NCBI RefSeq assembly: GCF_001667075.1
Contig: NZ_LZIL01000032.1
Span: 186,001-250,000 of the forward strand
Length of the DNA: 64,000 nucleotides
Source of the DNA: Mycobacterium sp. 852014-52450_SCH5900713
GTDB lineage: Bacteria; Actinomycetota; Actinomycetes; Mycobacteriales; Mycobacteriaceae
Direction of reading: 5' to 3'
Shown here: piece by piece, positions 46,035 through 54,274 of the stretch
Layout of the letters: each line of letters starts with the position of its first letter
Numbering within the stretch: the first letter of the stretch is position 1
Notes under the pieces: model-generated
Seen by the model: only the letters and a program-made list of their open reading frames with translations
What the model was told of the DNA's origin: nothing
Databases searched by the model: none
Made by a program: the position numbers and the translations under genes

Positions 46035-46424
46035 GTGCGCTGGATCGTTGACGGCATGAATGTGATCGGGAGCCGCCCGGACGGGTGGTGGAAGGACCGC
46101 GGTCGCGCCATGGCCGCATTGGCCGACCGCCTCGACCGATGGGCCGCCACCCAAGGCGACCACGTGACGGTTGTGTTCGAACGGCCGCCGTCGAGCGCCA
46201 TTCCCGCGGCGGCGATCGAGATCGCGTACGCGCCCCGGGCGGCCGCCAACTCGGCCGACGACGAGATCGTCCGGCGCGTCCAGGCCGACCCCCGGCCGCA
46301 CGACATTCGGGTGGTGACGTCGGACAAAGGGCTGAGCGACCGCGTGCTGAGCCTGGGCGCCTCGGTCCACCCCGCTGCAAGCTTCCGCGACCTCATCGAC
46401 CCCCCGGGGCAGCGGGCCCGATGA
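46035..46424 (+). CDS. NYN-domain (YacP-like) RNase family protein
   Basis: The protein of about 129 residues is a PIN-like NYN domain: RWIVDGMNVIGSRPDGWW with the first catalytic aspartate and asparagine, HVTVVFERPP, SADDEIVRRVQADPRPHDIRVVTSDKGLSDRVLSLGASVH with further acidic residues. YacP-type proteins cleave RNA in a metal-dependent way. The start is not certain: GTG 46035 gives the family-like beginning; ATG 46014 or 45975 would add 7 or 20 residues. The nitronate monooxygenase gene overlaps its stop (ATGA). Confidence 0.82.
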   Translation: MRWIVDGMNVIGSRPDGWWKDRGRAMAALADRLDRWAATQGDHVTVVFERPPSSAIPAAAIEIAYAPRAAANSADDEIVRRVQADPRPHDIRVVTSDKGLSDRVLSLGASVHPAASFRDLIDPPGQRAR

Positions 46425-47380
46425 ACACCAGCCGCAACCGGGTCTGTGCATCCGCCGGGGTCGACATCCCGATCATCCAGGCGCCGATGACCTATATCGC
46501 CGGCGCCCAGCTGGCCGCCGCGGTGTCCAACGCGGGCGCGCTGGGCGTCATCGAGACCACATCCGAGCAGGGGCGGGCCGACCTGCGGCGCGTCCGTGAC
46601 CTCACCGACCGTCCGGTGGGCGCGAACATCGCGCTGATCATGAACCGCGACCCGGCCACCGTGGATCTCCTGGTAGCCAACGACATTCGCTTCGTCACCA
46701 CATCGGCCGGCGATCCGGCGCTGTTCATCGGACGGCTCCACGATGCCGGGATCACCGTGTTCCATGTGGTGGGCACCCTCGCGGCTGCCCGGAAAGCCGT
46801 GGACGCCGGAGTGGACGGGCTCGTGGTCGAGGGCGTCGAGGGCGGCGGGTTCAAGAACCGATTCGGTGCGTCGACCATGGTGCTGCTGCCGCTGGTGGCG
46901 GCGCAGGTCGACGTGCCGATCGTGGCGGCTGGAGGGATCTGCGACGCGCGCTCGATGGCGGCCGCGTTCGTCCTCGGAGCCGAGGGCGTGCAAATGGGGA
47001 CGCGGTTGCTCGCCTCGGCGGATTCCCCGGTGCACGGCAACCTCAAGCAGGCGGTCGTCGCGGCCGATGAAACCTCCACCGTGCTCCTCCCCCTCGACGG
47101 CAAACGCATGATGCGGGTGATCCGGACGGCCGCCGCCGAAAGGCTGGACACCGCGATGTCTTCCGGCGACGGCGCCGCGGCGCTGCAACGGGTGCAGCGG
47201 CTGTATTTCGACGGGGACATGGACGCCAGTGTCGCCAACACCGGTCAGGTGGCCGGGCGGATCGAGGACATCCCGCCGGCGGCCGACATCATCAAGCGGA
47301 TGTGGGCGGGATGCGGCGAAGCGCTGGCGGCCACCGCGGACCTGTTCGGGCCGCCGGGGCTTAGCTTGGGCGACTCTTGA
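46421..47380 (+). CDS. nitronate monooxygenase (2-nitropropane dioxygenase family)
   Basis: The 319-residue FMN enzyme has IIQAPMTYIAGAQLAAAVSNAGALGVIE (FMN loop), a VEGVEGGGFKNRFG segment, VPIVAAGGICDARSMAAAFVLGAEGVQMGTRLLA and the usual TIM-barrel order. Such enzymes oxidise nitronates to carbonyls and nitrite, or act as related flavin dehydrogenases. ATG 46421 overlaps the stop of the NYN gene by four bases, so the two are translationally coupled. Its 3' end overlaps the convergent DUF4333 gene by 20 bases. Confidence 0.92.
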   Translation: MNTSRNRVCASAGVDIPIIQAPMTYIAGAQLAAAVSNAGALGVIETTSEQGRADLRRVRDLTDRPVGANIALIMNRDPATVDLLVANDIRFVTTSAGDPALFIGRLHDAGITVFHVVGTLAAARKAVDAGVDGLVVEGVEGGGFKNRFGASTMVLLPLVAAQVDVPIVAAGGICDARSMAAAFVLGAEGVQMGTRLLASADSPVHGNLKQAVVAADETSTVLLPLDGKRMMRVIRTAAAERLDTAMSSGDGAAALQRVQRLYFDGDMDASVANTGQVAGRIEDIPPAADIIKRMWAGCGEALAATADLFGPPGLSLGDS

Positions 47381-47672
47381 CGTCGAAGACGACCTGCTCG
47401 CCTTCGACTTTGGTGATGCGCATGTGCGCGGTGTAGCCCTTGCCCTCCGGCCCGGTGAAGTGACAGTCGAACTCTTGGCCCACCTTGGCTTCGACACCGG
47501 AGGGACAGCTCACGTCGGTCGGGTGGAATCCCGTCTGGCGCGAGACGACGTCGACGACGGATTGCGCCGCGCCGTCGGGTTTGACCGTCGACTTCGCGCT
47601 GCATCCGGCGACCTGGAGGGCCACCAGAGTCGCCAGCACGCCCGCGACGACCGGAAATCTGCCGCAATCCAT
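47361..47672 (-). CDS. DUF4333 lipoprotein
   Basis: The 103-residue precursor has a signal peptide ending in the lipobox VAGC (Cys24) and a small DUF4333 domain with VVSRQTGFHPTDVSCPSGVEAKVGQEFDCHF and the closing VVFDVKSRP; two cysteines probably form a disulfide. It should be a membrane-anchored surface lipoprotein, function unknown. The last 20 bases overlap the end of the nitronate monooxygenase gene on the other strand. Confidence 0.9.
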   Translation of the reverse strand: MDCGRFPVVAGVLATLVALQVAGCSAKSTVKPDGAAQSVVDVVSRQTGFHPTDVSCPSGVEAKVGQEFDCHFTGPEGKGYTAHMRITKVEGEQVVFDVKSRPS

Positions 47673-47792
47673 AGCCGGTCAGGCTAACACGCAATCGGCG
47701 CGTTAGAACAGCTCACAGCGACGGACATTGTCAGCTCGCAAACGAGCGACGGGAGGCCCGCGCCTGGGGGCAACCGCAGTCGGCGGATCGGG

Positions 47793-48287
47793 TCAGCCCG
47801 CCGCGGCCAGTGCCGCGTCGTAGTTGGGCTCCTGGGCGATCTCGGGGACCAACTCCGTGTAGCTGACCTTCCCGTCGGCGCCGACCACGACGATCGCCCG
47901 GGCCAGCAGACCGGCCATCGGCCCGTCGTTGATGGTGACGCCGTAGTCCTCGCCGAAGCTGCTGCGGAACGCCGAGCCCGTCTTGACGTTGTCGATGCCC
48001 TCGGCGCCACAGAATCGGGCGAACGCGAACGGCAGGTCCTTTGACACGCACACCACCGTGGCTCCGCTCGCGGCGGCGCGCTCGTTGAAGGTCCGTACGC
48101 TGCTCGCGCACACCGGCGTGTCCACGGACGGGAAGATGTTGAGCACCACGGCTTTACCGCCGAGCTGGTCGCTACTGACCGCCCCCAGATCGCCGCCAGT
48201 CAGGCTGAATGCCGGCGCCGGGGATCCGACGGCAGGCAGCTCGCCGACGGTGTTGATCGGGTTTCCACGCAACGTTATCTGTGCCAT
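47793..48287 (-). CDS. tpx: thiol peroxidase Tpx
   Basis: The 164-residue peroxiredoxin is an atypical 2-Cys Tpx: peroxidatic Cys60 in FPSVDTPVCASSVR, Cys80 in VVCVSKDLPF and resolving Cys93 in ARFCGAEGI, numbering that matches M. tuberculosis Tpx. It reduces peroxides and peroxynitrite with thioredoxin. ATG 48287 gives MAQITLRGNPINTVGELP, the standard N-terminus. It is divergent from the GlxA-type regulator gene, an arrangement shared with M. tuberculosis Rv1931c-Rv1932. Confidence 0.97.
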   Translation of the reverse strand: MAQITLRGNPINTVGELPAVGSPAPAFSLTGGDLGAVSSDQLGGKAVVLNIFPSVDTPVCASSVRTFNERAAASGATVVCVSKDLPFAFARFCGAEGIDNVKTGSAFRSSFGEDYGVTINDGPMAGLLARAIVVVGADGKVSYTELVPEIAQEPNYDAALAAAG

Positions 48288-48397
48288 GCGGACAGTCTGC
48301 CAAGCGCGCCTTGGCCACCATGGGTCAGGTCCCATGTCCTAATTGGTGGGTTGCAGGGCGTAGACGACATGTGGCTGCGTGCCGAACACTTGAGTCC

Positions 48398-49357
48398 ATG
48401 ACTCGCAAGGTCGTCATCGCCGGTTTCCCCGGCGTGCAGGCGCTCGATGTGGTGGGCCCGCACGATGTCTTCACCGGCGCCTCGCTGCTCACCGGGGGCG
48501 GGTACGAGGTCGTCGTGGGCTCGGTCGGCGGCGGCCCCGTGGCCACCCCGACCGGGCTGGCCTTCGTCGCTGCGCCGCTGCCGGCCCCGAACGACCCCAA
48601 CGAGAAGATCGACACGGTCGTGCTGCCGGGCGGCGGAGGTGTCGAGGCGGCCCGGTCGGATACCGAGCTGATCGGCTGGATCAAGGCCGTCGCCGGAACC
48701 GCCCGCCGCGTGGTCACCGTCTGCACCGGCGCGTTCCTGGCGGCCGAGGCCGGGCTGCTGGACGGGCAGCGGGTCACCACGCACTGGGCCTTCGCCGGGC
48801 GGTTGGCCCGCGAGTTCCCCGCGATCGAAGTCGACGCCGATCCGATCTTCGTCCGCACCTCGGACACCGTATGGACGGCCGCCGGAGTCACCGCGGGGAT
48901 AGACCTGGCGCTCTCACTGGTCGAGGATGACCACGGCACCGAGGTTGCGCAGACGGTCGCCCGCTGGCTGGTGCTGTATCTGCGCCGGCCGGGCGGACAG
49001 ACGCAGTTCGCGGCGCCGGTGTGGATGCCGCGCGCGAAACGCAACGCGATCCGCGCGGTGCAGGAGGCGATCGAGGCCCAACCCGGTGGCGAGCACAGCA
49101 TCGACGAGCTGGCCCGTCGCGCGGCGATGAGCCCGCGGCACTTCACCCGTGTGTTCACGGCCGAGGTAGGCGAGGCGCCCGGCCAATACGTCGAACGCGT
49201 CCGCACCGAGGCCGCGCGCCGGCAGTTGGAGGAGACCGACGACACCGTCGTCGCGATCGCCACCCGCTGCGGCTTCGGCACCGCGGAAACCATGCGGCGC
49301 AACTTCCTTCGCCGGGTCGGCATTCCGCCGGACCAGTACCGCAAGGCCTTTGCCTGA
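48398..49357 (+). CDS. GlxA-type transcriptional regulator (DJ-1/PfpI domain plus AraC HTH)
   Basis: The 319-residue protein joins an N-terminal DJ-1/PfpI class I glutamine amidotransferase-like domain (VVIAGFPGVQALDVVGPHDVF, VVTVCTGAFLAAEAGLLDG with the nucleophile-elbow cysteine, TTHWAF) to a C-terminal AraC helix-turn-helix (SIDELARRAAMSPRHFTRVFTAEVGEAPGQYVERVR and VVAIATRCGFGTAETMRRNFLRRVGIPPDQYR). It resembles Rv1931c, reported to influence stress survival. It probably senses a small molecule through the DJ-1 domain and controls the adjacent PfpI gene. Confidence 0.93.
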   Translation: MTRKVVIAGFPGVQALDVVGPHDVFTGASLLTGGGYEVVVGSVGGGPVATPTGLAFVAAPLPAPNDPNEKIDTVVLPGGGGVEAARSDTELIGWIKAVAGTARRVVTVCTGAFLAAEAGLLDGQRVTTHWAFAGRLAREFPAIEVDADPIFVRTSDTVWTAAGVTAGIDLALSLVEDDHGTEVAQTVARWLVLYLRRPGGQTQFAAPVWMPRAKRNAIRAVQEAIEAQPGGEHSIDELARRAAMSPRHFTRVFTAEVGEAPGQYVERVRTEAARRQLEETDDTVVAIATRCGFGTAETMRRNFLRRVGIPPDQYRKAFA

Positions 49358-49375
49358 AATCGAAAGGACGACACC

Positions 49376-50113
49376 ATGACCCAAATCGCAATCGTGACCT
49401 ATCCGGGATTCACCGCGCTCGACATGATCGGCCCCTATGAGGTGCTGCGCAATCTGCCGGACGCCGAGGTGCGGTTCGTCTGGCACGAGCCCGGGCCGAT
49501 CACCGCGGACTCCGCTGTGCTGGTCATCGGGGCCACCCACGCACTGGCCGAAACACCCTCGCCCGACGTGGTTCTGGTGCCGGGCGGCCCGTCGACCCCG
49601 GTGCATGCCCGCGACGAGGCGCTGCTGGACTGGCTGCGCCGGGCGCATCGGACCGCCCGATGGACGACGTCGGTGTGCTCCGGGTCGGTGATCCTGGCGG
49701 CGGCCGGACTTCTCGAAGGGCGGCGGGCCACGTCGCACTGGCTGACCATTCCCGCGCTGAAGGCCTTTGGCGCTGTCCCGGTGGCCGACGAACGCGTCGT
49801 GCATGAAGGCGACATCGTCACGAGCGCGGGCGTCTCCGCGGGACTCGATCTCGCGTTCTGGCTGGCCGCGCAGATCGGCGGCGAAAGCCGCGCCAAGGCA
49901 ATCCAACTCGCGCTCGAATACGATCCGCAGCCGCCGTTCGATTCCGGCCACATGTCCAAGGCGTCGGCCGCCACGAAGGCGGCTGCGACCGCGCTGCTGT
50001 CCAGGGAGAGTGTGAAGCCGGCCAACGTGAAGGCGGCCACGATGCTGGCGTGGGAGGAGGCGTTGGCGGCCGTGCGGTCGCGGCGGCGGGGGCGACAGCC
50101 GGTGACCAGTTAG
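49376..50113 (+). CDS. DJ-1/PfpI family protein
   Basis: The 245-residue protein is a stand-alone DJ-1/PfpI domain: IVTYPGFTALDMIGPYEVLRNLP, VLVPGGPSTPV, TTSVCSGSVILAAAGLLEGRRATSHWLTI with the nucleophile cysteine in CSGS. The arrangement resembles isonitrile hydratase-like enzymes. AAAGGA before ATG 49376 and an 18-base gap place it in an operon with the regulator that shares its domain. It corresponds in position to Rv1930c. The substrate is unknown. Confidence 0.92.
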   Translation: MTQIAIVTYPGFTALDMIGPYEVLRNLPDAEVRFVWHEPGPITADSAVLVIGATHALAETPSPDVVLVPGGPSTPVHARDEALLDWLRRAHRTARWTTSVCSGSVILAAAGLLEGRRATSHWLTIPALKAFGAVPVADERVVHEGDIVTSAGVSAGLDLAFWLAAQIGGESRAKAIQLALEYDPQPPFDSGHMSKASAATKAAATALLSRESVKPANVKAATMLAWEEALAAVRSRRRGRQPVTS

Positions 50114-50590
50114 TCAGGCGCCCGGCTGCAGGATTTCGTCGGACTCGAGCCGGCCGCCGGCCTGTAGCCAGGCGGCCACCACACCGGGCGCGTCCCGGTT
50201 GGGGTTGTAGATGTCCTCCTCGCTGGAGAACAGTCCGTCCCCGGCATAGACCAGCCGGGTCCAGTTCGGAAACCAGAAGGGTTCACCCTTGGGGTCCGTC
50301 GGATGGTCGAGCAGATTCTTGATCATCACGACGACCGCGTCGTTGTCCTCGTCGTAGGCGGTCCAGTCGGACGGAAATCGCATGTGCGGGAACGGTGCCA
50401 TGACGGCGACGATCCAGTCCCGCACTGCCTCGCGGCCATGGAACACCCCGTAGTGATGTTCGGTGTAGACGACATCCTCGGTGAAGAGATCGGCGAAAGG
50501 TCGCCAGTCGCCCGACGCGCTGCACCCCTCCACTACCCGCGTGTAGTTCTCGACGGCTTGCTCGATTTCTGCCCTGGTGAATTTGCCCAT
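50114..50590 (-). CDS. SnoaL-like / NTF2-fold protein
   Basis: The 158-residue protein begins MGKFTRAEIEQAVENYTRVV and shows the alpha+beta cone pattern of the SnoaL/NTF2 superfamily: DWRPFADLFTEDVVYTEHHYGVFHGREAVRDWIVAVM, WTAYDEDNDAVVVMIKNLL and LFSSEEDIYNPNRDAPGVVAAW. Members act as isomerases, cyclases or ligand-binding proteins; catalytic residues cannot be assigned. It ends exactly where the convergent PfpI gene ends and is divergent from the SDR gene, with 58 bases between. Confidence 0.85.
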   Translation of the reverse strand: MGKFTRAEIEQAVENYTRVVEGCSASGDWRPFADLFTEDVVYTEHHYGVFHGREAVRDWIVAVMAPFPHMRFPSDWTAYDEDNDAVVVMIKNLLDHPTDPKGEPFWFPNWTRLVYAGDGLFSSEEDIYNPNRDAPGVVAAWLQAGGRLESDEILQPGA

Positions 50591-50648
50591 GGCGGACACA
50601 CTAGAACGTGTTTCGGTTAGAGGAAGCTCGTCTGGATAGGGATATGGC

Positions 50649-51419
50649 ATGAACGTCTTGAAGTTGTTTGATCTGCGCGGCAAGCGGGCGCTGGTGACTG
50701 GGGCATCCAGCGGCATCGGCAAGAAAGTGGCGCAGGCATATCTGCAAGCGGGTGCCGACGTGGCCATCGCGGCGCGGCGAGCCGAGGGTCTGGAACAGGT
50801 GGCCCGGGAGATCGCGGCGGACGGCGACGGCAAGGTCGTGCCCGTCGCCTGCGACGTGACCCGACCCGATCAAGTCACCGAGATGCTGGAGCGGGTGACC
50901 GCGGAGTTGGGCGGCGTCGACATCGCGGTGTGCAACGCCGGCATCATCACGGTCAACGGGATGCTGGACATGTCGCTCGAAGAGTTCGAACGCATCCAAA
51001 CCACCAATGTGACAGGCGTTTTCCTCACGGCGCAAGCGGCGGCCAGGGTCATGGTCCGGCAGGGCCGGGGCGGCGCCATCATCACGACGGCCTCCATGTC
51101 GGGCCACATCATCAACGTGCCGCAGCAAGTGGGCCACTACTGCACGTCCAAGGCGGCGGTGATTCACCTGACCAAGGCCATGGCCGTGGAGTTGGCCCCG
51201 CACAATATTCGGGTCAACAGCGTCAGCCCGGGTTACATCCTGACCGAACTCGTAGAGCCGATGACGGAGTATCACCGGTTGTGGGAGCCGAAGATTCCGC
51301 TCGGGCGGATCGGCCGGCCCGAAGAACTGACCGGCCTGTACCTCTACCTGGCGAGCGACGCTTCCAGCTATATGACCGGTTCGGACGTCGTGATCGACGG
51401 CGGATACACCTGCCCGTAG
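50649..51419 (+). CDS. short-chain dehydrogenase/reductase (classical SDR)
   Basis: The 256-residue enzyme has the classical SDR motifs: cofactor loop TGASSGIG (17-24), NAG in CNAGIITVNG, the active-site tyrosine and lysine in YCTSK near 160, and PGYILTE. The RR residues after strand 2 (AARRAE) favour NADP. It oxidises or reduces a hydroxyl/keto group. In position and character it corresponds to M. tuberculosis Rv1928c. A DUF2071 gene converges one base after its stop. Confidence 0.92.
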   Translation: MNVLKLFDLRGKRALVTGASSGIGKKVAQAYLQAGADVAIAARRAEGLEQVAREIAADGDGKVVPVACDVTRPDQVTEMLERVTAELGGVDIAVCNAGIITVNGMLDMSLEEFERIQTTNVTGVFLTAQAAARVMVRQGRGGAIITTASMSGHIINVPQQVGHYCTSKAAVIHLTKAMAVELAPHNIRVNSVSPGYILTELVEPMTEYHRLWEPKIPLGRIGRPEELTGLYLYLASDASSYMTGSDVVIDGGYTCP

Positions 51420-51420
51420 C

Positions 51421-52194
51421 TCATGCGACGACGATGCGGCGGCCGAAACGGGCTCGCACACCGGGCGAGAAGAGCGCGCGCAACGGCTCGCCGGCGCGCC
51501 GAACCATGCTGGCCGCCACCAGGTCGTCGTGGAGCTCGACGATGTCGGCCGCGTACAGCGGCCAGGTCTCGTGTTCGTTCGGTACCCACCAGGTGCGGCC
51601 GGCCGTGCGGGTGTGCGCACCCCATCGGGCCGTCAGCCAGATTTCCAGCGGTGTCGGTTTCACCGGCGCGCCGATGGCGACCTCGATCCGGCTGCGCAGA
51701 CCGCGGCGGGGCCACCGCCGCACGCTGTCGTACGTGACGCGGTCGCCGTGCCGGTTCGTCCGCATTTTCGCCCAGGTGTAGGGAACGCCGAGGCCGACGC
51801 GGGTGACGGGCACGACCGCGAGCCGCGCCGTTGCCAGCGACCGGAACAGCACACCGTGCCGGCCGGCGTCGTCGACCGAATACAGCCGGACGTTTGTCTC
51901 CGGGAAGCTGCCGAAGTACGGAAGTCGCAGCACGGAGCCGACTTTGGTGCTGCCCATGACGAACGAGACCAACCCGACGTAGGTCATCCCGTCGGCGAAG
52001 ACGTCGGGCCGGGTGCCGGGCGGGTACATCGTCTCGACGGTGTCGGGCCGCACCGGCCAGTGGATGAAGGTCAGTTCACGCCAGCACTGATCGAAGGTGA
52101 CGGGACCGCGAAGCGGCGGCGGGGTGAGCGGGTATCCCTCGAGCCCCCGGCCGCCGCCCGGTTCGGGCGTCGGCGACTCGGGAGTCGCGGTCAT
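51421..52194 (-). CDS. YqjF/DUF2071 family protein
   Basis: The 257-residue protein has the DUF2071 pattern: WRELTFIHWPVRPDTVETMYPPGTRPDVFADGMTYVGLVSFVM, FPETNVRLYSVDDAGRHGVLFRSLATARLAVV and late THTRTAGRTWWVPNEHE. The fold is related to acetoacetate decarboxylase, but no enzymatic role is known. Its ATG overlaps the TGA of the upstream membrane protein gene (ATGA), so the two form a coupled pair. In position it corresponds to M. tuberculosis Rv1927. Confidence 0.88.
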   Translation of the reverse strand: MTATPESPTPEPGGGRGLEGYPLTPPPLRGPVTFDQCWRELTFIHWPVRPDTVETMYPPGTRPDVFADGMTYVGLVSFVMGSTKVGSVLRLPYFGSFPETNVRLYSVDDAGRHGVLFRSLATARLAVVPVTRVGLGVPYTWAKMRTNRHGDRVTYDSVRRWPRRGLRSRIEVAIGAPVKPTPLEIWLTARWGAHTRTAGRTWWVPNEHETWPLYAADIVELHDDLVAASMVRRAGEPLRALFSPGVRARFGRRIVVA

Positions 52195-52847
52195 CCCTCC
52201 AACTCCCCGAAGACCTTTCGTTCGATGCCGGCTTGCGTGGTGGCCGGCAAGACGACGAGCCCCTCGAGTTCCTGGCGCGCCAACTCATAGGCCTGCCGGC
52301 GTTCCTGCCCTGTCGCGGCGGAATCCGCCGCGACCCGTAGCAGGTTCTGAGCGCGCGCGATCCGCTGCTGGTCCGCTCGAGAGAAGTCGCTGCGCCGCCT
52401 GCGTATCGCTTCCGTCTCGGCGGCGTGGAAGGCGGTCAGGTAGTCCTCGACGGCGGTCCGGTACTGCGCGGCCGTTTCGCGGTCGTCGAGGAGGTCTTCG
52501 GCTTTGGCGGGGCGCAGGAAGTCCGCTCGGAGCTTGGCTTTGTGGAAGGCGACCGTGAGCGGGTCGCGCATGTCCGTCATGAGCGGAAAGTCGAGCAACT
52601 TGGCGACGTCGAGTTCGTATTCGAGCCAGCGCGCGTCGGTGCGGCTGTGCTCCTCGAGGACGCGGCGCAGCGACCGCCACTGGGCGATGTGGTTGTCGGC
52701 GGTGTCCGGTGATTCCGTCCGATCGATCTGCGGCGGTGGTTCGGCCGGCCGGCGGTTGGCGCTGAATGCGCGCACCGCGGCGATGGTGGCCCCAGCCAGG
52801 GGCAGGATGACGATCAACAGCTCCGCCAACCGGATGAGTAAACCCAC
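52191..52847 (-). CDS. membrane-anchored helical protein, unknown function
   Basis: The protein of about 218 residues from GTG 52847 has one N-terminal membrane helix (LLIRLAELLIVILPLAGATIAAV) followed by a soluble, charged alpha-helical domain (SLRRVLEEHSRTDARWLEYELDVAKLL, DPLTVAFHKAKLRADFLRP, then RRRRSDFSRADQQRIARAQNLL). It would sit at the membrane with its domain in the cytoplasm or outside. It is co-translated with the DUF2071 gene (ATGA overlap). The start is uncertain because no strong ribosome-binding site is seen. I do not recognise a named family. Confidence 0.75.
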   Translation of the reverse strand: MGLLIRLAELLIVILPLAGATIAAVRAFSANRRPAEPPPQIDRTESPDTADNHIAQWRSLRRVLEEHSRTDARWLEYELDVAKLLDFPLMTDMRDPLTVAFHKAKLRADFLRPAKAEDLLDDRETAAQYRTAVEDYLTAFHAAETEAIRRRRSDFSRADQQRIARAQNLLRVAADSAATGQERRQAYELARQELEGLVVLPATTQAGIERKVFGELEG

Positions 52848-52884
52848 ACGGCCAGGATGCCACCCGCGGCCGGCCAAGACGGAC

Positions 52885-52946
52885 GTCGAACGCGGGGACC
52901 GAGGACGAATCCAGTGCCGGGCCCGTACACAGGGCCCACAGTCGGC
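52885..52946. repeat. intergenic inverted-repeat element, copy 3 (12-bp arms, 38-bp spacer)
   Basis: GTCGAACGCGGG (52885-52896) and CCCACAGTCGGC (52935-52946) stand in the same positions and spacing as the arms of copy 1, although they pair with each other at only 8 of 12 positions. The spacer is clearly related to copy 1 (GACGAAT and a final AGGG block). It separates two minus-strand genes. Confidence 0.65.
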
Positions 52947-52965
52947 GACCCAGGGAGCGGCGATG

Positions 52966-54198
52966 TCACGTCTGCGGTCGCACCCCGAGGACGTCGCGAA
53001 ACAACGCCTGCCGCAAGGCGAGTTCGCGCGGGTCACTCCACAGGTGAAAACCCAGCCGGTTCATCACGTAGGCGAAGCCGACGCCGGTGTCCGGGTCGGC
53101 GCAGCCGAAAGAGCCGCCGAAGCCGGGAGTCCCGAAGGCCCGGCCCGAAGAGCCGAAGGCAAAGTGCGGCACGGGTTTACAGAAGCCGAGGGAATACTCC
53201 ACGTCGACATTCATCACCTTGTCGCGAACGCCCCGGCTCGGCGAGAGCGCCGGTGCCGCCAGAGCTTCGACGGTGTCGCCGCCGAGGCCGAGCTCGGCTC
53301 CCCCGGTTGCCGCGCTGCCATATATGCGCGCCACCGACCGGGCGGTGCCGATGCCGTTGGCCGACGGGATCTCGACCGTCCGAACGTCCTCGCGGTTGTA
53401 GTCGCCGTTGAACGGGTTGACGCCCCGCGGGACCGCGATCGCGCGGGCGGTCAGGCCGACCGGGTTGAGCGAGGCAGCCACGAATCCCCGGGGCATGACG
53501 TTCAAATGCAGCAGCGTTTCGGGGCGAACCCAGTTGTGGATGTGCGCGACCCGCTCACGGTTGACCGAATCCGGCAGGCCGATGTGCAGGTCGAGCCCGA
53601 GCGGCCGGACGATCTCGTCGGCCATGAAGCGGCCCAGCGTGCGGCCGGCCGGGTCCGTCCGGCGGATCAGCTCGGATTCGTACCAGCCCAGCGTGATCGC
53701 GTGGTAACCGTGCCGCGAACCCGGTCGCCACGCCGGCGCCTGGGCCGCCAGGATGGGCGAGAGCCTGGCCGGGTCGGCGACGTCAACCAGCGCCGGCTTC
53801 GGTTTGAGCGCGTACAGCCCGGCCTGATGCCCCAGGAGTTGGCGGACCGTCACGTCGCCCTTGCCCGCCCGCGCGAATTCCGGCCAGTAATCGGCCACCC
53901 TGGCGTCATAGGAGATGAGTCCGCGGGACACCGCGACGGCCACGACCAGGGCGGCGACCCCTTTGGTCGTGGAGAACATGTTGACCATGGTGTCGGCCCG
54001 CCAGGGTTGTCTCGCCAACCCGTTCCGGTAGCCGCCCCACAGGTCGACGACCTTGACCCCGTCGCGGTAGACGGCGACGGCCGCGCCGACTTCCGCGCCG
54101 TCGCGGAAACTGGCGCGGAAGGCGTCGGCGACCTTTCCGTAGCCGGCGTCCACGTCGCCGCCGATCAGGTCCGCCGACACCGCAACCTTGAGCACCAT
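52966..54198 (-). CDS. beta-lactamase-fold serine hydrolase (class C-like esterase, LipD/LipE type)
   Basis: The 410-residue protein is of the penicillin-binding/beta-lactamase class C-like family used by mycobacterial Lip esterases. SxxK is STTK (Ser76-Lys79), the second motif tyrosine is likely in RHGYHAITLGW, and the glycine-rich HSG/KTG-like region is GTPGFGGSFGCADPD. It should hydrolyse esters in lipids or small molecules. Starting at ATG 54198 places GGAGG at good spacing, while the GTG two codons earlier sits on top of it. In synteny it corresponds to the lipD position of M. tuberculosis, but I do not assert orthology. Confidence 0.88.
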   Translation of the reverse strand: MVLKVAVSADLIGGDVDAGYGKVADAFRASFRDGAEVGAAVAVYRDGVKVVDLWGGYRNGLARQPWRADTMVNMFSTTKGVAALVVAVAVSRGLISYDARVADYWPEFARAGKGDVTVRQLLGHQAGLYALKPKPALVDVADPARLSPILAAQAPAWRPGSRHGYHAITLGWYESELIRRTDPAGRTLGRFMADEIVRPLGLDLHIGLPDSVNRERVAHIHNWVRPETLLHLNVMPRGFVAASLNPVGLTARAIAVPRGVNPFNGDYNREDVRTVEIPSANGIGTARSVARIYGSAATGGAELGLGGDTVEALAAPALSPSRGVRDKVMNVDVEYSLGFCKPVPHFAFGSSGRAFGTPGFGGSFGCADPDTGVGFAYVMNRLGFHLWSDPRELALRQALFRDVLGVRPQT

Positions 54199-54274
54199 CG
54201 TCACGCCTCCGAAAGGAGACTAAGCCAGCGCCGGACGCGAGCAGCGCTTTTCGGGCCGTCTCAGCCCGGCCGGG

